Positions 26,397 to 33,515 of a stretch of DNA of 64,000 nt are shown here, piece after piece; position 1 is the first letter of the stretch, and each line of letters starts with the position of its first letter. The translations under genes were made by a program, and so were the position numbers. Under the pieces are notes generated by a model. It did not search any database. It was given only the letters and a program-made list of their open reading frames with translations, and was not told the origin of the DNA. The DNA comes from Cytophagales bacterium (lineage in GTDB: Bacteria > Bacteroidota > Bacteroidia > Cytophagales > Cyclobacteriaceae), in assembly GCA_033344775.1 (NCBI GenBank), contig JAWPMT010000005.1:1471501-1535500 (forward strand), read 5' to 3'.

Positions 26397-26849
26397 CTAG
26401 AATTGATAAGTTTCGTGTTCTAGTCGTAAAGTGGATATGAAGGAAGTAGAGGTGATCAATGCATTGGCCAATACTTGTTTCTCCTCCTTCACAAATGCGG
26501 CTTCCTTGATCGCTTCTCTTAATTCTGCATTCAGTTGTTCCTCGTAGTTGATACAATACTCCAGTACTTTTTTGTTGCTGTATTCAATCAGGAGTCCGTG
26601 GAGCTCTATTCCAACCTGGTCCCAGGTCAGTTTACTTTTCTCCAGAAAATCCAATTCAATTTCTGAACGATCTATTTTGAAAACATCAGCGAAGCCATTC
26701 AAAATCTCGTCCGTATGCTCGGCAAGCTCCCGGTAGATATTTCGGTTGGGACAGTTTTCGCTGCTCACGATTTGATTGTAAATTTTGTGTGCCATGAAAA
26801 GCTTGTCCAGCACTTTATCTATTTGGGGATGTATCGTCGTAATCGTCAT
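26397..26849 (-). CDS. Ferritin-like (DUF2383-type) four-helix protein
   Basis: This 150-residue, entirely helical, soluble protein has Glu-rich helices: IYRELAEHTDEILNGFADVF, WDQVGIELHGLLIEYSNKK and CINYEEQLNAELREAIKEA. The pattern resembles PA2169/DUF2383 ferritin-like proteins, which are linked to stress and metal handling; individual ligands cannot be assigned safely. It has style in common with the protein at 4047-4526. A good sigma-54-like promoter (26879-26894) and an upstream inverted repeat (26932-26957) place it with dps in a likely common regulon. Confidence 0.65.
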   Translation of the reverse strand: MTITTIHPQIDKVLDKLFMAHKIYNQIVSSENCPNRNIYRELAEHTDEILNGFADVFKIDRSEIELDFLEKSKLTWDQVGIELHGLLIEYSNKKVLEYCINYEEQLNAELREAIKEAAFVKEEKQVLANALITSTSFISTLRLEHETYQF

Positions 26850-26878
26850 AATTTCTTATTCTAGTTCGACAATACAGG

Positions 26879-26894
26879 TTCAAACAGTATGCCA
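26879..26894 (-). promoter_or_regulatory. Sigma-54-like promoter of the ferritin-like gene, with upstream inverted repeat
   Basis: On the minus strand TGGCATACTGTTTGAA matches the -24 consensus TGGCAY exactly and has TTTGA at -12 in place of TTGC. GG is 44 bp before the start codon. Upstream, GATGTGT (26932-26938) and ACACATC (26951-26957) form a perfect 7-bp inverted repeat that contains TGTG...TCCACA on the minus strand, as at the dps and ompA sites. Confidence 0.6.
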
Positions 26895-27013
26895 CCTACT
26901 TACAAGGGCAGACGATACCTATGACGATGCAGATGTGTGGATTTTATGCAACACATCAGGCCTTTTTGTGGTGCTAATTCTACAACCTGGCGATGGCTTC
27001 AAATATCTATTTG

Positions 27014-27520
27014 CTATTTAATAGAATCGCTGAGTGTACCACTCATCGCAGCTGGGAAAGCGACAATGACGATGCGTTTTAAGGCCAAAAGGTTATCTAC
27101 ACCCCAGGGGCATTTATCAATGAGCGTGAGAATGATGGCAACCATGGCCATGGAGATGAGGTAGGTGCCTAGCACGCGCTTTAGAAATTCAAATTCGTGC
27201 CCTTTGAAAGCGATTCGGTAAAAGTTGGAATAGATAAAGATGGAAGTGAGGAGCAATGAGAATACCGTAATGCCAATGATGTTGGCATTGGACAAGGTTT
27301 CGGCCAGTTGCCAGGCCTCTTCTGTAAACGAGACGGGAATCGCCAGCAACGCAGAACCCACAGACACCTGAAAGATGTCTCGCAATTTGAATTCGACCAT
27401 CAAGGGCCGTAATACATAGTTGAGTATTTCGCCAGACTTATTGGCTACCGGTGTGATGCGATGTAGATGCCCGCCAATTCGCTTTTCCGTGGAGGGTTTG
27501 ATTTCGATTTTCTCTTCCAT
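27014..27520 (-). CDS. TIGR02587/DUF2391 family integral membrane protein
   Basis: This 168-residue protein has four membrane helices after a basic N-terminus of about 50 residues. The loop FQVSVGSALLAIPVSFTEEAW with the SFTEE motif fits the TIGR02587/DUF2391 family, followed by VFSLLLTSIFIYSNF and VLGTYLISMAMVAII. Members are about 150-270 residues and lack a known function. It is divergent from the DUF3078 gene and points towards the ferritin-like gene after 164 bp. Confidence 0.75.
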   Translation of the reverse strand: MEEKIEIKPSTEKRIGGHLHRITPVANKSGEILNYVLRPLMVEFKLRDIFQVSVGSALLAIPVSFTEEAWQLAETLSNANIIGITVFSLLLTSIFIYSNFYRIAFKGHEFEFLKRVLGTYLISMAMVAIILTLIDKCPWGVDNLLALKRIVIVAFPAAMSGTLSDSIK

Positions 27521-27647
27521 GCATGAGGCTTTTTGCTAATCTACAAAAAGGTAATTGGTCGGTATATTTTTAATATCTCCGAAGTGACATGGGAAGTGGA
27601 GTAATCGTGAGTTTTAGGTAAATGGATCAACGGTAATAATTTCTACC

Positions 27648-27664
27648 AGGCATGATTCTCGCAT
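27648..27664 (+). promoter_or_regulatory. Sigma-54-like promoter of the DUF3078 gene
   Basis: AGGCATGATTCTCGCAT has GG-N10-GC and differs from the consensus TGGCAYG-N4-TTGCW at two positions (A for the first T, C for the second T of TTGC). GG lies 40 bp before the ATG at 27689, close to the spacing seen at dps and ompA. This is the best match to the -24/-12 consensus in the window. Confidence 0.6.
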
Positions 27665-27688
27665 AGTACCCTGGTAATATTAATTATT

Positions 27689-28585
27689 ATGCGTTACATC
27701 ACTCTTTTATTCCTTTTGCTTTCGTTACGTGGGTTTTCTCAAGAGTCCTTGAAATTTAAAGAAGCAGACTCCCTTTTCGGATGGACTTCCAAAGGATCAC
27801 TGAATACCAACTTTGCCAATGTGGGATTGAACAACTGGTCCGGTGGTGGTGAGGACGCGCTTTCTCTGACACTGGACCTGGATTACAGCCTTGATTATTA
27901 CGGTAAGAACATCATTTGGGACAATGAAATAAATATACTTTATGGGTTGACCCGATTAGGGGATAATAAAGAATTCCGAAAAACAGATGATCAGTTTGTA
28001 TTAAGATCCCTCTTTGGTCGGCGCTTTAATAAGCAGCAAACACTGACCTTCCTGGCGGAGTTCAGGACGCAACTTTCCAAAGGATTCAACTACAGTGATG
28101 ATGCGGACGAACCGTCCAGAACCCTTGTATCGAGCTTATTGGCACCTGGATATCTGAATTTGAACCTGGGTTGGACTTTGAAAAAGAAGGACATTTATTC
28201 GGTGGCTTTTTCCCCGTTGACAGGCAAGTTCACTTTCGTGGCAAATGACTCGCTTTCTAATGCGGGAGCCTTTGGAGTCACTCCCGGTAAGCACCATCGA
28301 TTTGAAGGTGGGGCCAATATCAACGGAAATCTGTCCTGGGAGATCTTCGAAGGTGTCACGTTCAAGTTGGCTGCAGACTTGTTTTCTGGATACCGAAACC
28401 CTGAATTTATTGACGTGAACTTACGCGCGGCCCTTCGCATGAAAGTGAACAAATTCCTGACTTCTGGTATATCCGGGACGTTGATCTACGATGAAGATGT
28501 GGATGTGCTTCGGGACGATGGAACCACTGGCCCTGCGGTACAATCGAGGTATACGATCAATGTGGGATTTGCTTTGAGTTTGTAG
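27689..28585 (+). CDS. DUF3078 outer-membrane beta-barrel protein
   Basis: This 298-residue protein has a signal peptide (MRYITLLFLLLSLRGFSQ). The characteristic DUF3078 opening is GWTSKGSLNTNFANVGLNNW followed by SGGGEDALSLT. Alternating hydrophobic beta strands continue to the end, with the last strand SRYTINVGFALSL ending in an aromatic/hydrophobic residue as in outer-membrane barrels. The family is specific to Bacteroidota and its function is unknown. It has a sigma-54-like promoter and is followed by hsp20 on the same strand, so an envelope-stress role is plausible. Confidence 0.87.
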   Translation: MRYITLLFLLLSLRGFSQESLKFKEADSLFGWTSKGSLNTNFANVGLNNWSGGGEDALSLTLDLDYSLDYYGKNIIWDNEINILYGLTRLGDNKEFRKTDDQFVLRSLFGRRFNKQQTLTFLAEFRTQLSKGFNYSDDADEPSRTLVSSLLAPGYLNLNLGWTLKKKDIYSVAFSPLTGKFTFVANDSLSNAGAFGVTPGKHHRFEGGANINGNLSWEIFEGVTFKLAADLFSGYRNPEFIDVNLRAALRMKVNKFLTSGISGTLIYDEDVDVLRDDGTTGPAVQSRYTINVGFALSL

Positions 28586-28681
28586 CTTCGATGAGCTAAT
28601 CCTTGTCAAAATGACAGTGCTTTAAGTATGTGAAAACCTTGTAGACTGCCAAATTTGCAGGATTTTAGACCGAAATAAGGA

Positions 28682-28698
28682 TTGGTATAGGGTTTGAA
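28682..28698 (+). promoter_or_regulatory. Possible sigma-54-like promoter of the first hsp20
   Basis: ATTGGTATAGGGTTTGA has GG-N10-GA with TTGG at -24 and TTTGA at -12, as in the ferritin-like gene. GG lies 55 bp before the ATG. A palindrome TGTCA-AAA-TGACA is found at 28604-28616, but it also follows the DUF3078 stop closely and might be part of a terminator. Confidence 0.42.
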
Positions 28699-28739
28699 AA
28701 AAAGCAAGAACATTCTTTTATCATTAAACAGTTAAAATC

Positions 28740-29180
28740 ATGACGCTTGTAGCAAATCGATCAGTTTCTCCGTCATTCAGCCATCTGTTTGACGATTTCT
28801 TCAACACTGAGATTGGTGTTTGGAGACGAAATAATTATTCTTCTAGTAACACGACACTGCCGAAAGTCAACATCATGGAAGATGTGGACGGGTACGTGGT
28901 AGAAATGGCCGCTCCTGGCATGGAAAAGGGAGATTTCAAAATTGACTTGGAGAAGAACATATTGACCATAGCTTCTGAGAAATCCCGGTCAGAGAAAGAG
29001 GATGTGAAATACACCCGATGTGAATTTGCCTATCATGCTTTTCAAAGGTCATTCACACTTCCTAGTAGTGCGGATAGTGAGCAGATCAGTGCGGTTTACG
29101 AAAATGGCATCTTGCAGGTGAATATTCCAAAAAAGGAAGAAGCCAAGCCTAAGCCACCGAAAACCATACAGATCGGATAA
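28740..29180 (+). CDS. Hsp20/alpha-crystallin small heat-shock protein (first copy)
   Basis: This 146-residue protein has the alpha-crystallin domain (about 40-135): LPKVNIMEDVDGYVVEMAAP, the strand FKIDLEKNILTIASEK, and the AxxxNGIL-type motif SAVYENGILQVNIPKKEE near the end. A short N-terminal arm contains FDDFFNTEIG. Small heat-shock proteins are ATP-independent holdases that keep unfolding proteins soluble. A second copy at 31547-31981 is clearly a paralogue, and a Do/HtrA protease lies between them. This makes a protein-quality-control cluster. Confidence 0.95.
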   Translation: MTLVANRSVSPSFSHLFDDFFNTEIGVWRRNNYSSSNTTLPKVNIMEDVDGYVVEMAAPGMEKGDFKIDLEKNILTIASEKSRSEKEDVKYTRCEFAYHAFQRSFTLPSSADSEQISAVYENGILQVNIPKKEEAKPKPPKTIQIG

Positions 29181-29237
29181 TTCATTCAATGCCGGGTGGT
29201 CTACCACCCGGAAGGACTGAGTGTTTAGTATAGTGTT

Positions 29238-29359
29238 AACGAAGATTTTTCAAAAACAAAAGTAACCTTACTGAATCACCCTTCAATTCCCTAAAGGGGT
29301 GGCTTAGTTTACTCCCATTAGGGCTAGGGGTAATTTGAGATTCCTGAAAAATCTTCGTT
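29238..29359. repeat. 122-bp element with 15-bp perfect inverted ends around a C/G-run repeat
   Basis: AACGAAGATTTTTCA (29238-29252) is repeated in inverse as TGAAAAATCTTCGTT (29345-29359). Between them, 29277-29335 carry the second copy of the C-run/G-run repeat (CCCTAAAGGGG, TTAGGGCTAGGGG). It has no coding capacity. It may be a MITE-like element or a very long terminator stem after hsp20. No target-site duplication is evident. Confidence 0.55.
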
Positions 29360-29432
29360 TGCAATCAAAATGCGTTCTTTATTAGCGTATTTCTGATTTA
29401 ACCAATTACTACTTATTATTTAATACTTGCAC

Positions 29433-29534
29433 ATGGGCTTGTTAGCTATTGGAATGGTGGTAGTGTGCCTCTTCTATGTATTGCTTTTGCTCCTGATTGA
29501 GTATCGCACAATTATTGTCAGATCAGTGAAATGA
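29433..29534 (+). CDS. Single-pass membrane microprotein (33 residues)
   Basis: The frame begins MGLLAIGMVVVCLFYVLLLL and ends YRTIIVRSVK. The first about 22 residues form one membrane helix, followed by a basic tail. No family was recognised. The location between hsp20 and htrA resembles other stress-linked membrane microproteins that modulate proteases, but there is no homology evidence. Confidence 0.4.
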   Translation: MGLLAIGMVVVCLFYVLLLLLIEYRTIIVRSVK

Positions 29535-29615
29535 GCATAAGATCAGGGTCATAGCAACCTAGGGTGAATATCATTGATGCGAATTCCATGTGGCGATTGA
29601 AATAAAACCATACAC

Positions 29616-29723
29616 ATGAAAAGCAGCATTAGCACGCTTCGATCTAAGAAATCCATTCACTTCAAGTTGATGGTTTCAAAACGAATCGAAAGCACCTCTC
29701 GCAAGCTTAACAAGGCCGCATGA
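29616..29723 (+). CDS. Small basic protein (35 residues)
   Basis: MKSSISTLRSKKSIHFKLMV is followed by a Ser/Arg/Lys-rich end (SKRIESTSRKLNKAA). The charge suggests nucleic acid or ribosome binding. It is not recognised. It lies about 50 bp before the htrA start on the same strand. It may be a true microprotein or a chance frame in the htrA leader. Confidence 0.35.
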   Translation: MKSSISTLRSKKSIHFKLMVSKRIESTSRKLNKAA

Positions 29724-29776
29724 GCAAAATCCATTAACGTCTGTCTTGTGGATAACAGGACTAAAATTTGGTGAAA

Positions 29777-31294
29777 ATGAAAAACTACATTGTGACTGGA
29801 ATGATCGCCCTGGTTATTTCTCTGGGCGTAGTTTGGTTAGCGCCAGATCTTATTCGAAGCGACCAAACGATTAAAATAGAACATGTGAACGGTACACCTG
29901 CGCAAGGGGCTGTTTATACTGTGAATAGCGAAAATGAAATTGTACCATTGAACTTTACGGAGGTGGCGGCTGATGTAATGGATGCGGTCGTACATATACG
30001 ATCCACCCAAACCAGTTCCCTGACGCAGCAACGTCAGTATCAGCAATCACCTCATCCATTTCGAGACTTTTTTGGGGATGACTTCTTCAATGACTTTTTT
30101 GGACAGCCGGGACCTAACAGGAGATATGAATACCGTTCACAGCCGCAGCCCAGAGTGGGTACAGGTTCAGGTGTGATCATTAACGAATCTGGCTACATCG
30201 TAACCAATAATCATGTCATTGCGGATGCTGATGACATTGAAGTGACGCTCCATGATAATCGCACCTATAAAGCTTCCGTGATCGGTACGGACCCAAGTAC
30301 GGACCTTGCCCTTATCCAAATTCAGGAAACCGGTTTGAAATCCGTACCCTTTGTCAATTCAGATCAGGTACAGGTAGGTGAATGGGTATTGGCGGTAGGC
30401 AACCCATTTAATCTAAATTCTACCGTCACAGCAGGTATTGTAAGTGCGAAATCTCGCAACATCAACATCTTACGAGATCAGTATGCTGTTGAGTCCTTCA
30501 TCCAGACTGATGCGGCGATCAACCCGGGAAACAGTGGAGGTGCACTTGTCAACTTGCAGGGAGGACTTGTTGGTATCAATACTGCCATTGCCAGTCCGAC
30601 GGGAGCTTATTCGGGATATGGTTTCGCCGTTCCTGCAAACATGGTCAATAAGGTCGTAGAGGACCTACTGAAATATGGAGCGGTGCAACGTGGATACCTG
30701 GGCATTACCATCCGTAGTGTAGATGGCAATCTCGCCAAGGAAAAAGACCTGGACGTTACCAAAGGTGTGTACGTAGATAGCCTTGCCGAAAACAGTGCAG
30801 GTATGGACGCTGGACTAGCTTCAGGTGATGTCATTATCGCAGTAGAAGGTATTGAAGTGGCTAGTGCTCCTGAATTACAGGAAATGATTGCGCGACACAG
30901 GCCTGGTGATGAAGTGGCATTGAAGGTGGCAAGAGGTAATAAGGAACTGGAATTAAAGGCGAAGTTGAAAAATCGTGAGGGTGAGACCCGCTTCCTGGCA
31001 AAGAACAGAGATGAGGTGCTGAACATGTTGGGTGCCGAATTTGAAGATCTCGATAAGAAGACCGCCAGGGATCTCGGATTGAGCGGAGGTGTAAGGGTGA
31101 AAAAGCTCTTTCCGGGCAAGTTGCGCCGTGAAACGTCCATGCGCGAAGGGTTTATCATTACCAAGGTAGATCGTCAGGTCATCAGGGATCAAAAAGACCT
31201 GGCGCGTGTGCTTCAGCGTAAAGAAGGTGGCGTACTGATCGAGGGGTACGATCCAGATCGAAAAACCAGACAATTCTACGCCTTTGGATTGTAG
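29777..31294 (+). CDS. degP: Do/DegP-family periplasmic serine protease (HtrA)
   Basis: The protein has 505 residues from the ATG at 29777 (an upstream TTG adds three). A signal anchor (about 3-25) and a Gln/Phe/Asp-rich loop lead to the trypsin-like domain with the triad His146 (TNNHVIADADD), Asp176 (DPSTDLALIQI) and Ser253 (INPGNSGGALVN). Two PDZ domains follow (about 305-395, with RGYLGITIRSV; and about 415-500). Do-family proteases degrade or refold damaged envelope proteins. Length and layout are standard. It sits between the two hsp20 genes. No clear sigma-54 site was found in front of it. Confidence 0.96.
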   Translation: MKNYIVTGMIALVISLGVVWLAPDLIRSDQTIKIEHVNGTPAQGAVYTVNSENEIVPLNFTEVAADVMDAVVHIRSTQTSSLTQQRQYQQSPHPFRDFFGDDFFNDFFGQPGPNRRYEYRSQPQPRVGTGSGVIINESGYIVTNNHVIADADDIEVTLHDNRTYKASVIGTDPSTDLALIQIQETGLKSVPFVNSDQVQVGEWVLAVGNPFNLNSTVTAGIVSAKSRNINILRDQYAVESFIQTDAAINPGNSGGALVNLQGGLVGINTAIASPTGAYSGYGFAVPANMVNKVVEDLLKYGAVQRGYLGITIRSVDGNLAKEKDLDVTKGVYVDSLAENSAGMDAGLASGDVIIAVEGIEVASAPELQEMIARHRPGDEVALKVARGNKELELKAKLKNREGETRFLAKNRDEVLNMLGAEFEDLDKKTARDLGLSGGVRVKKLFPGKLRRETSMREGFIITKVDRQVIRDQKDLARVLQRKEGGVLIEGYDPDRKTRQFYAFGL

Positions 31295-31491
31295 TATTTC
31301 AAGGAACATGGAAGAATGTGGGTATATAGGCATGCTTCCATGTAATTATCCCAATTTGTTAAAAAATATTAAAGACTAAAATTTAGTGAAACCAAAGACC
31401 TACTGAGTACCGTATTGCAAAATAACCGTATGGTCGAGTAGCGACCTGCCTTGTTTATGGCAATAAGTTTTGATAGCCCTTTCTGAAAAGT

Positions 31492-31508
31492 TGGGTTACG
31501 GTTTAGCA
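31492..31508 (+). promoter_or_regulatory. Possible sigma-54-like promoter of the second hsp20, with upstream palindrome
   Basis: TGGGTTACGGTTTAGCA has GG-N10-GC (GG at 31494-31495, GC at 31506-31507), 53 bp before the ATG. A perfect inverted repeat GGTCG-AGTAG-CGACC lies at 31432-31446, about 50 bp further upstream, in the position expected of an activator site. Its sequence differs from the TGTG/CCACA sites elsewhere. Confidence 0.45.
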
Positions 31509-31546
31509 AAAACAGTTGGATTGTTTAACTATTAGAATTTACTAAA

Positions 31547-31981
31547 ATGAACATCGTAAAGAGAAGCAACTTCTATCCTTCAACGTCGTTTTTTGACGAC
31601 TTTTTTACCAGAGATCTGTTTGATTGGTCAGGTTGGACCAACAGCGATCAAGTAGTACCAAGAGCCAATGTGCTTGAAAGAGACAATGAATTCCTTGTTG
31701 AGGTAGCCGCACCAGGCTATAACAAAGAAGACTTTCATGTGGAATTGGAAAATGATATGTTGACCGTTCAGGTAGAAATATCTAATTCTGAGGAAACGGA
31801 AGGTATCCGATATACCCGACGGGAGTTTAGTTATCATACTTTCAAAAGGGCATTTTATCTGCCAAAAACGGCTGAGGCTGAAAACATCCAAGGAGCCTAT
31901 GAGAATGGTATTTTGACTGTAACGATCCCCAAGAAAGAGGAGGCACGTAAAAAACCGGTTAGGACCATTTCCATTTCCTAA
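31547..31981 (+). CDS. Hsp20/alpha-crystallin small heat-shock protein (second copy)
   Basis: This 144-residue paralogue of the protein at 28740-29180 shares the FDDFFTRDLFDW arm, VPRANVLERDNEFLVEVAAP, FSYHTFKRAFYLPKTAEAE and GAYENGILTVTIPKKEEARK. The alpha-crystallin domain spans about 38-132. It probably forms hetero-oligomers with the first copy or is used under other conditions. It is followed by a chain of small same-strand genes (YodC-like and two unknown proteins). Confidence 0.95.
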   Translation: MNIVKRSNFYPSTSFFDDFFTRDLFDWSGWTNSDQVVPRANVLERDNEFLVEVAAPGYNKEDFHVELENDMLTVQVEISNSEETEGIRYTRREFSYHTFKRAFYLPKTAEAENIQGAYENGILTVTIPKKEEARKKPVRTISIS

Positions 31982-32008
31982 TCAGATCAGCATTCTATTT
32001 TGAGCCCG

Positions 32009-32046
32009 CCTGCCGACGAGGCATGGTTTATCTGCCAACGAGGCAG
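32009..32046. repeat. Double TGCC/GGCA hairpin repeat
   Basis: Two hairpins of the form TGCC-RACGA-GGCA occur side by side: CCTGCCGACGAGGCA near 32009-32023 and CTGCCAACGAGGCAG at 32032-32046. This is the kind of short palindromic repeat often seen between Bacteroidota genes, and is similar in composition to the one at 10748-10772. It may reduce transcription beyond hsp20. Confidence 0.5.
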
Positions 32047-32118
32047 GTTTGACTTGAGTGTATGGTGGGGCTCGTTTATGGGCCTCAGCATCTTGAATTA
32101 ATCAAAAAACATTTTACT

Positions 32119-32373
32119 ATGATAAGACATTTCAAACCTGGAGATAGAGTTCAATTGAAGTCGGGCGGACCTGTGATGGAAGTAATCAAATACGTCCAAC
32201 AGGGTAAACGTCTTGGGAAATCAACTGTAAGCAATGCAAAGGTGCTTTGTGTCTGGTTCGAAAGTGGTGGAAACCGAAAGGAAGAGGTAATCCATCAAAA
32301 TCGATTGATCAAAAGAAGACTACCACAATCGATGATCAATGTGAAGGCGCCTATGAGACAACCCTTTGGGTAA
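32119..32373 (+). CDS. YodC-like (DUF2158) small protein
   Basis: The protein has 84 residues when started at 32119 (MIRHFKPGDRVQLKSGGPVM). The motif F-x-P-G-D-x-V-x-L-K-S-G-G-P-x-M is diagnostic of the YodC/DUF2158 family, in which a small SH3-like barrel carries a later C-x-W-F element (here VLCVWFESGG). The function is unknown. A longer reading from 32062 adds an unrelated N-terminus. It follows hsp20 on the same strand. Confidence 0.82.
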   Translation: MIRHFKPGDRVQLKSGGPVMEVIKYVQQGKRLGKSTVSNAKVLCVWFESGGNRKEEVIHQNRLIKRRLPQSMINVKAPMRQPFG

Positions 32374-32474
32374 ATAAATAATGATGGCCAGGATGGGAGC
32401 CCTGGTCGAGGTTGATGGTGAGCGAGTAGAGGGGGATGAGAGACCCCCCTCTAACTTTTAAAATCAATTGACAA

Positions 32475-32648
32475 ATGAAGATACTGAGAGCAATACTTGA
32501 TTTTTTCTTACTGTTCGTGGCCACCATGCTGATCGTAGGAATGTTCTTGAGATTCGGAACAGAGGCCTTCCAGCGATTGTGGCTGCAAGTAAAGACACGG
32601 CTAAATGCAAATGGAAGATTGCATTTGAGTAGTGAAGTTCTTGAATGA
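32475..32648 (+). CDS. Small single-pass membrane protein (57 residues)
   Basis: The product reads MKILRAILDFFLLFVATMLI, then VGMFLRFGTEAFQRLWLQVK and a short polar end. Residues about 8-26 form a membrane helix and the rest an amphipathic basic tail. No family was recognised. It is packed between the YodC-like gene and a 67-residue gene on the same strand, which supports a real gene. Confidence 0.55.
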   Translation: MKILRAILDFFLLFVATMLIVGMFLRFGTEAFQRLWLQVKTRLNANGRLHLSSEVLE

Positions 32649-32660
32649 CTAAATCTGAAC

Positions 32661-32864
32661 ATGATGAAGCAGACATCTTTCTTAAACTATTACCAGACGA
32701 TACTAGCAAAAGTGAGTTTCGACCCTGCTTTGCTGAAAAAGGAATACAACAAAGCCCTGAACATTCTTCACCCCGATGAACAGGCATCACTAAAAACATG
32801 GGTGGCTGAAAATGGATTGGATCAGGCAATGGAAGAGCTTTCTCTGGTAGAGGTTGGTGTTTGA
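32661..32864 (+). CDS. Unknown 67-residue helical protein
   Basis: This short soluble helical protein (FLNYYQTILAKVSFDPALLK, then EYNKALNILHPDEQASLKTW) was not matched to a family. It starts 12 bp after the membrane microprotein gene, with MM at the start so either Met could be used. The position downstream of hsp20 suggests it is part of the heat-shock transcript. Confidence 0.55.
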   Translation: MMKQTSFLNYYQTILAKVSFDPALLKKEYNKALNILHPDEQASLKTWVAENGLDQAMEELSLVEVGV

Positions 32865-32954
32865 CCTGGAAAGCGTCCGGGTCTCGGTTAGGGGTTGAGC
32901 GGCAATTGAGAGGTTGCCGCTCTCCTTGTTTAAAAAGAAGTACAAGTCATGTGA

Positions 32955-33139
32955 CTTTTCGAGGGCCTCCCGGCTGAAGTGTATAAGAAACTGAAAGCTT
33001 TGTACAAATTGATCGCACTGCTGGTACTGATTTTGGCATCTTTATCAATGATTCGCAGCAGTTTCAGGATCCGCAGTTGTACAAGGTGATACTTGATCTA
33101 GAGAACCTGCATGAGGAAAAACTTAGTGATAGGCCCTAA
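32955..33139 (+). pseudogene. Possible frameshifted small gene
   Basis: One frame encodes LFEGLPAEVYKK and then loses its coding look. A second frame from about 32985 encodes ETESFVQIDRTAGTDFGIFI followed by NDSQQFQDPQLYKVILDLEN and a normal stop. A single-base shift near the AAGAAAC at about 32984-32990 would join them into one protein of about 60 residues. No ATG start was found. The rest of the gap up to 33515 shows only AT-rich sequence with no convincing gene. Confidence 0.35.
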
Positions 33140-33515
33140 GAGGATTTAAGTCTCAACGTGAGTAAAAAAGTGTCTATGGATTGGATGAATTTCCTTGAAT
33201 TGACCCTCTAACCATCCCGAAATTTGCACTCCGTGAAGAAAGTAACAGAATAGTTGTTTGTGTGAGTTGTTTGATCTATTGATGGATTTGGACCCTTTTC
33301 CTAATCGCATTATCGCTTTTGCCTGGTCCTGATGTTGGTGAAACCCCTGCTCGGGTTTTATTTAAATCTACACAAGAAGGGAAACCTTTGAAAGTTTGTC
33401 TTTGATGGAGCCTTATTTGTTTCATAAAAAATTAAGATCAAAAAAAGACCCTGTAGAGGGGCGGTATGATGATCTTTACATGTTGCTAAACCATTTAAGA
33501 AGCCAATAGCATTAT

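Noticed and set aside
30607-31164. Long open frame antisense to htrA (185 residues)
   Set aside because: It is a Ser/Arg/Leu-rich shadow of the strongly coding htrA frame, with no domain and no gap in the sense gene.
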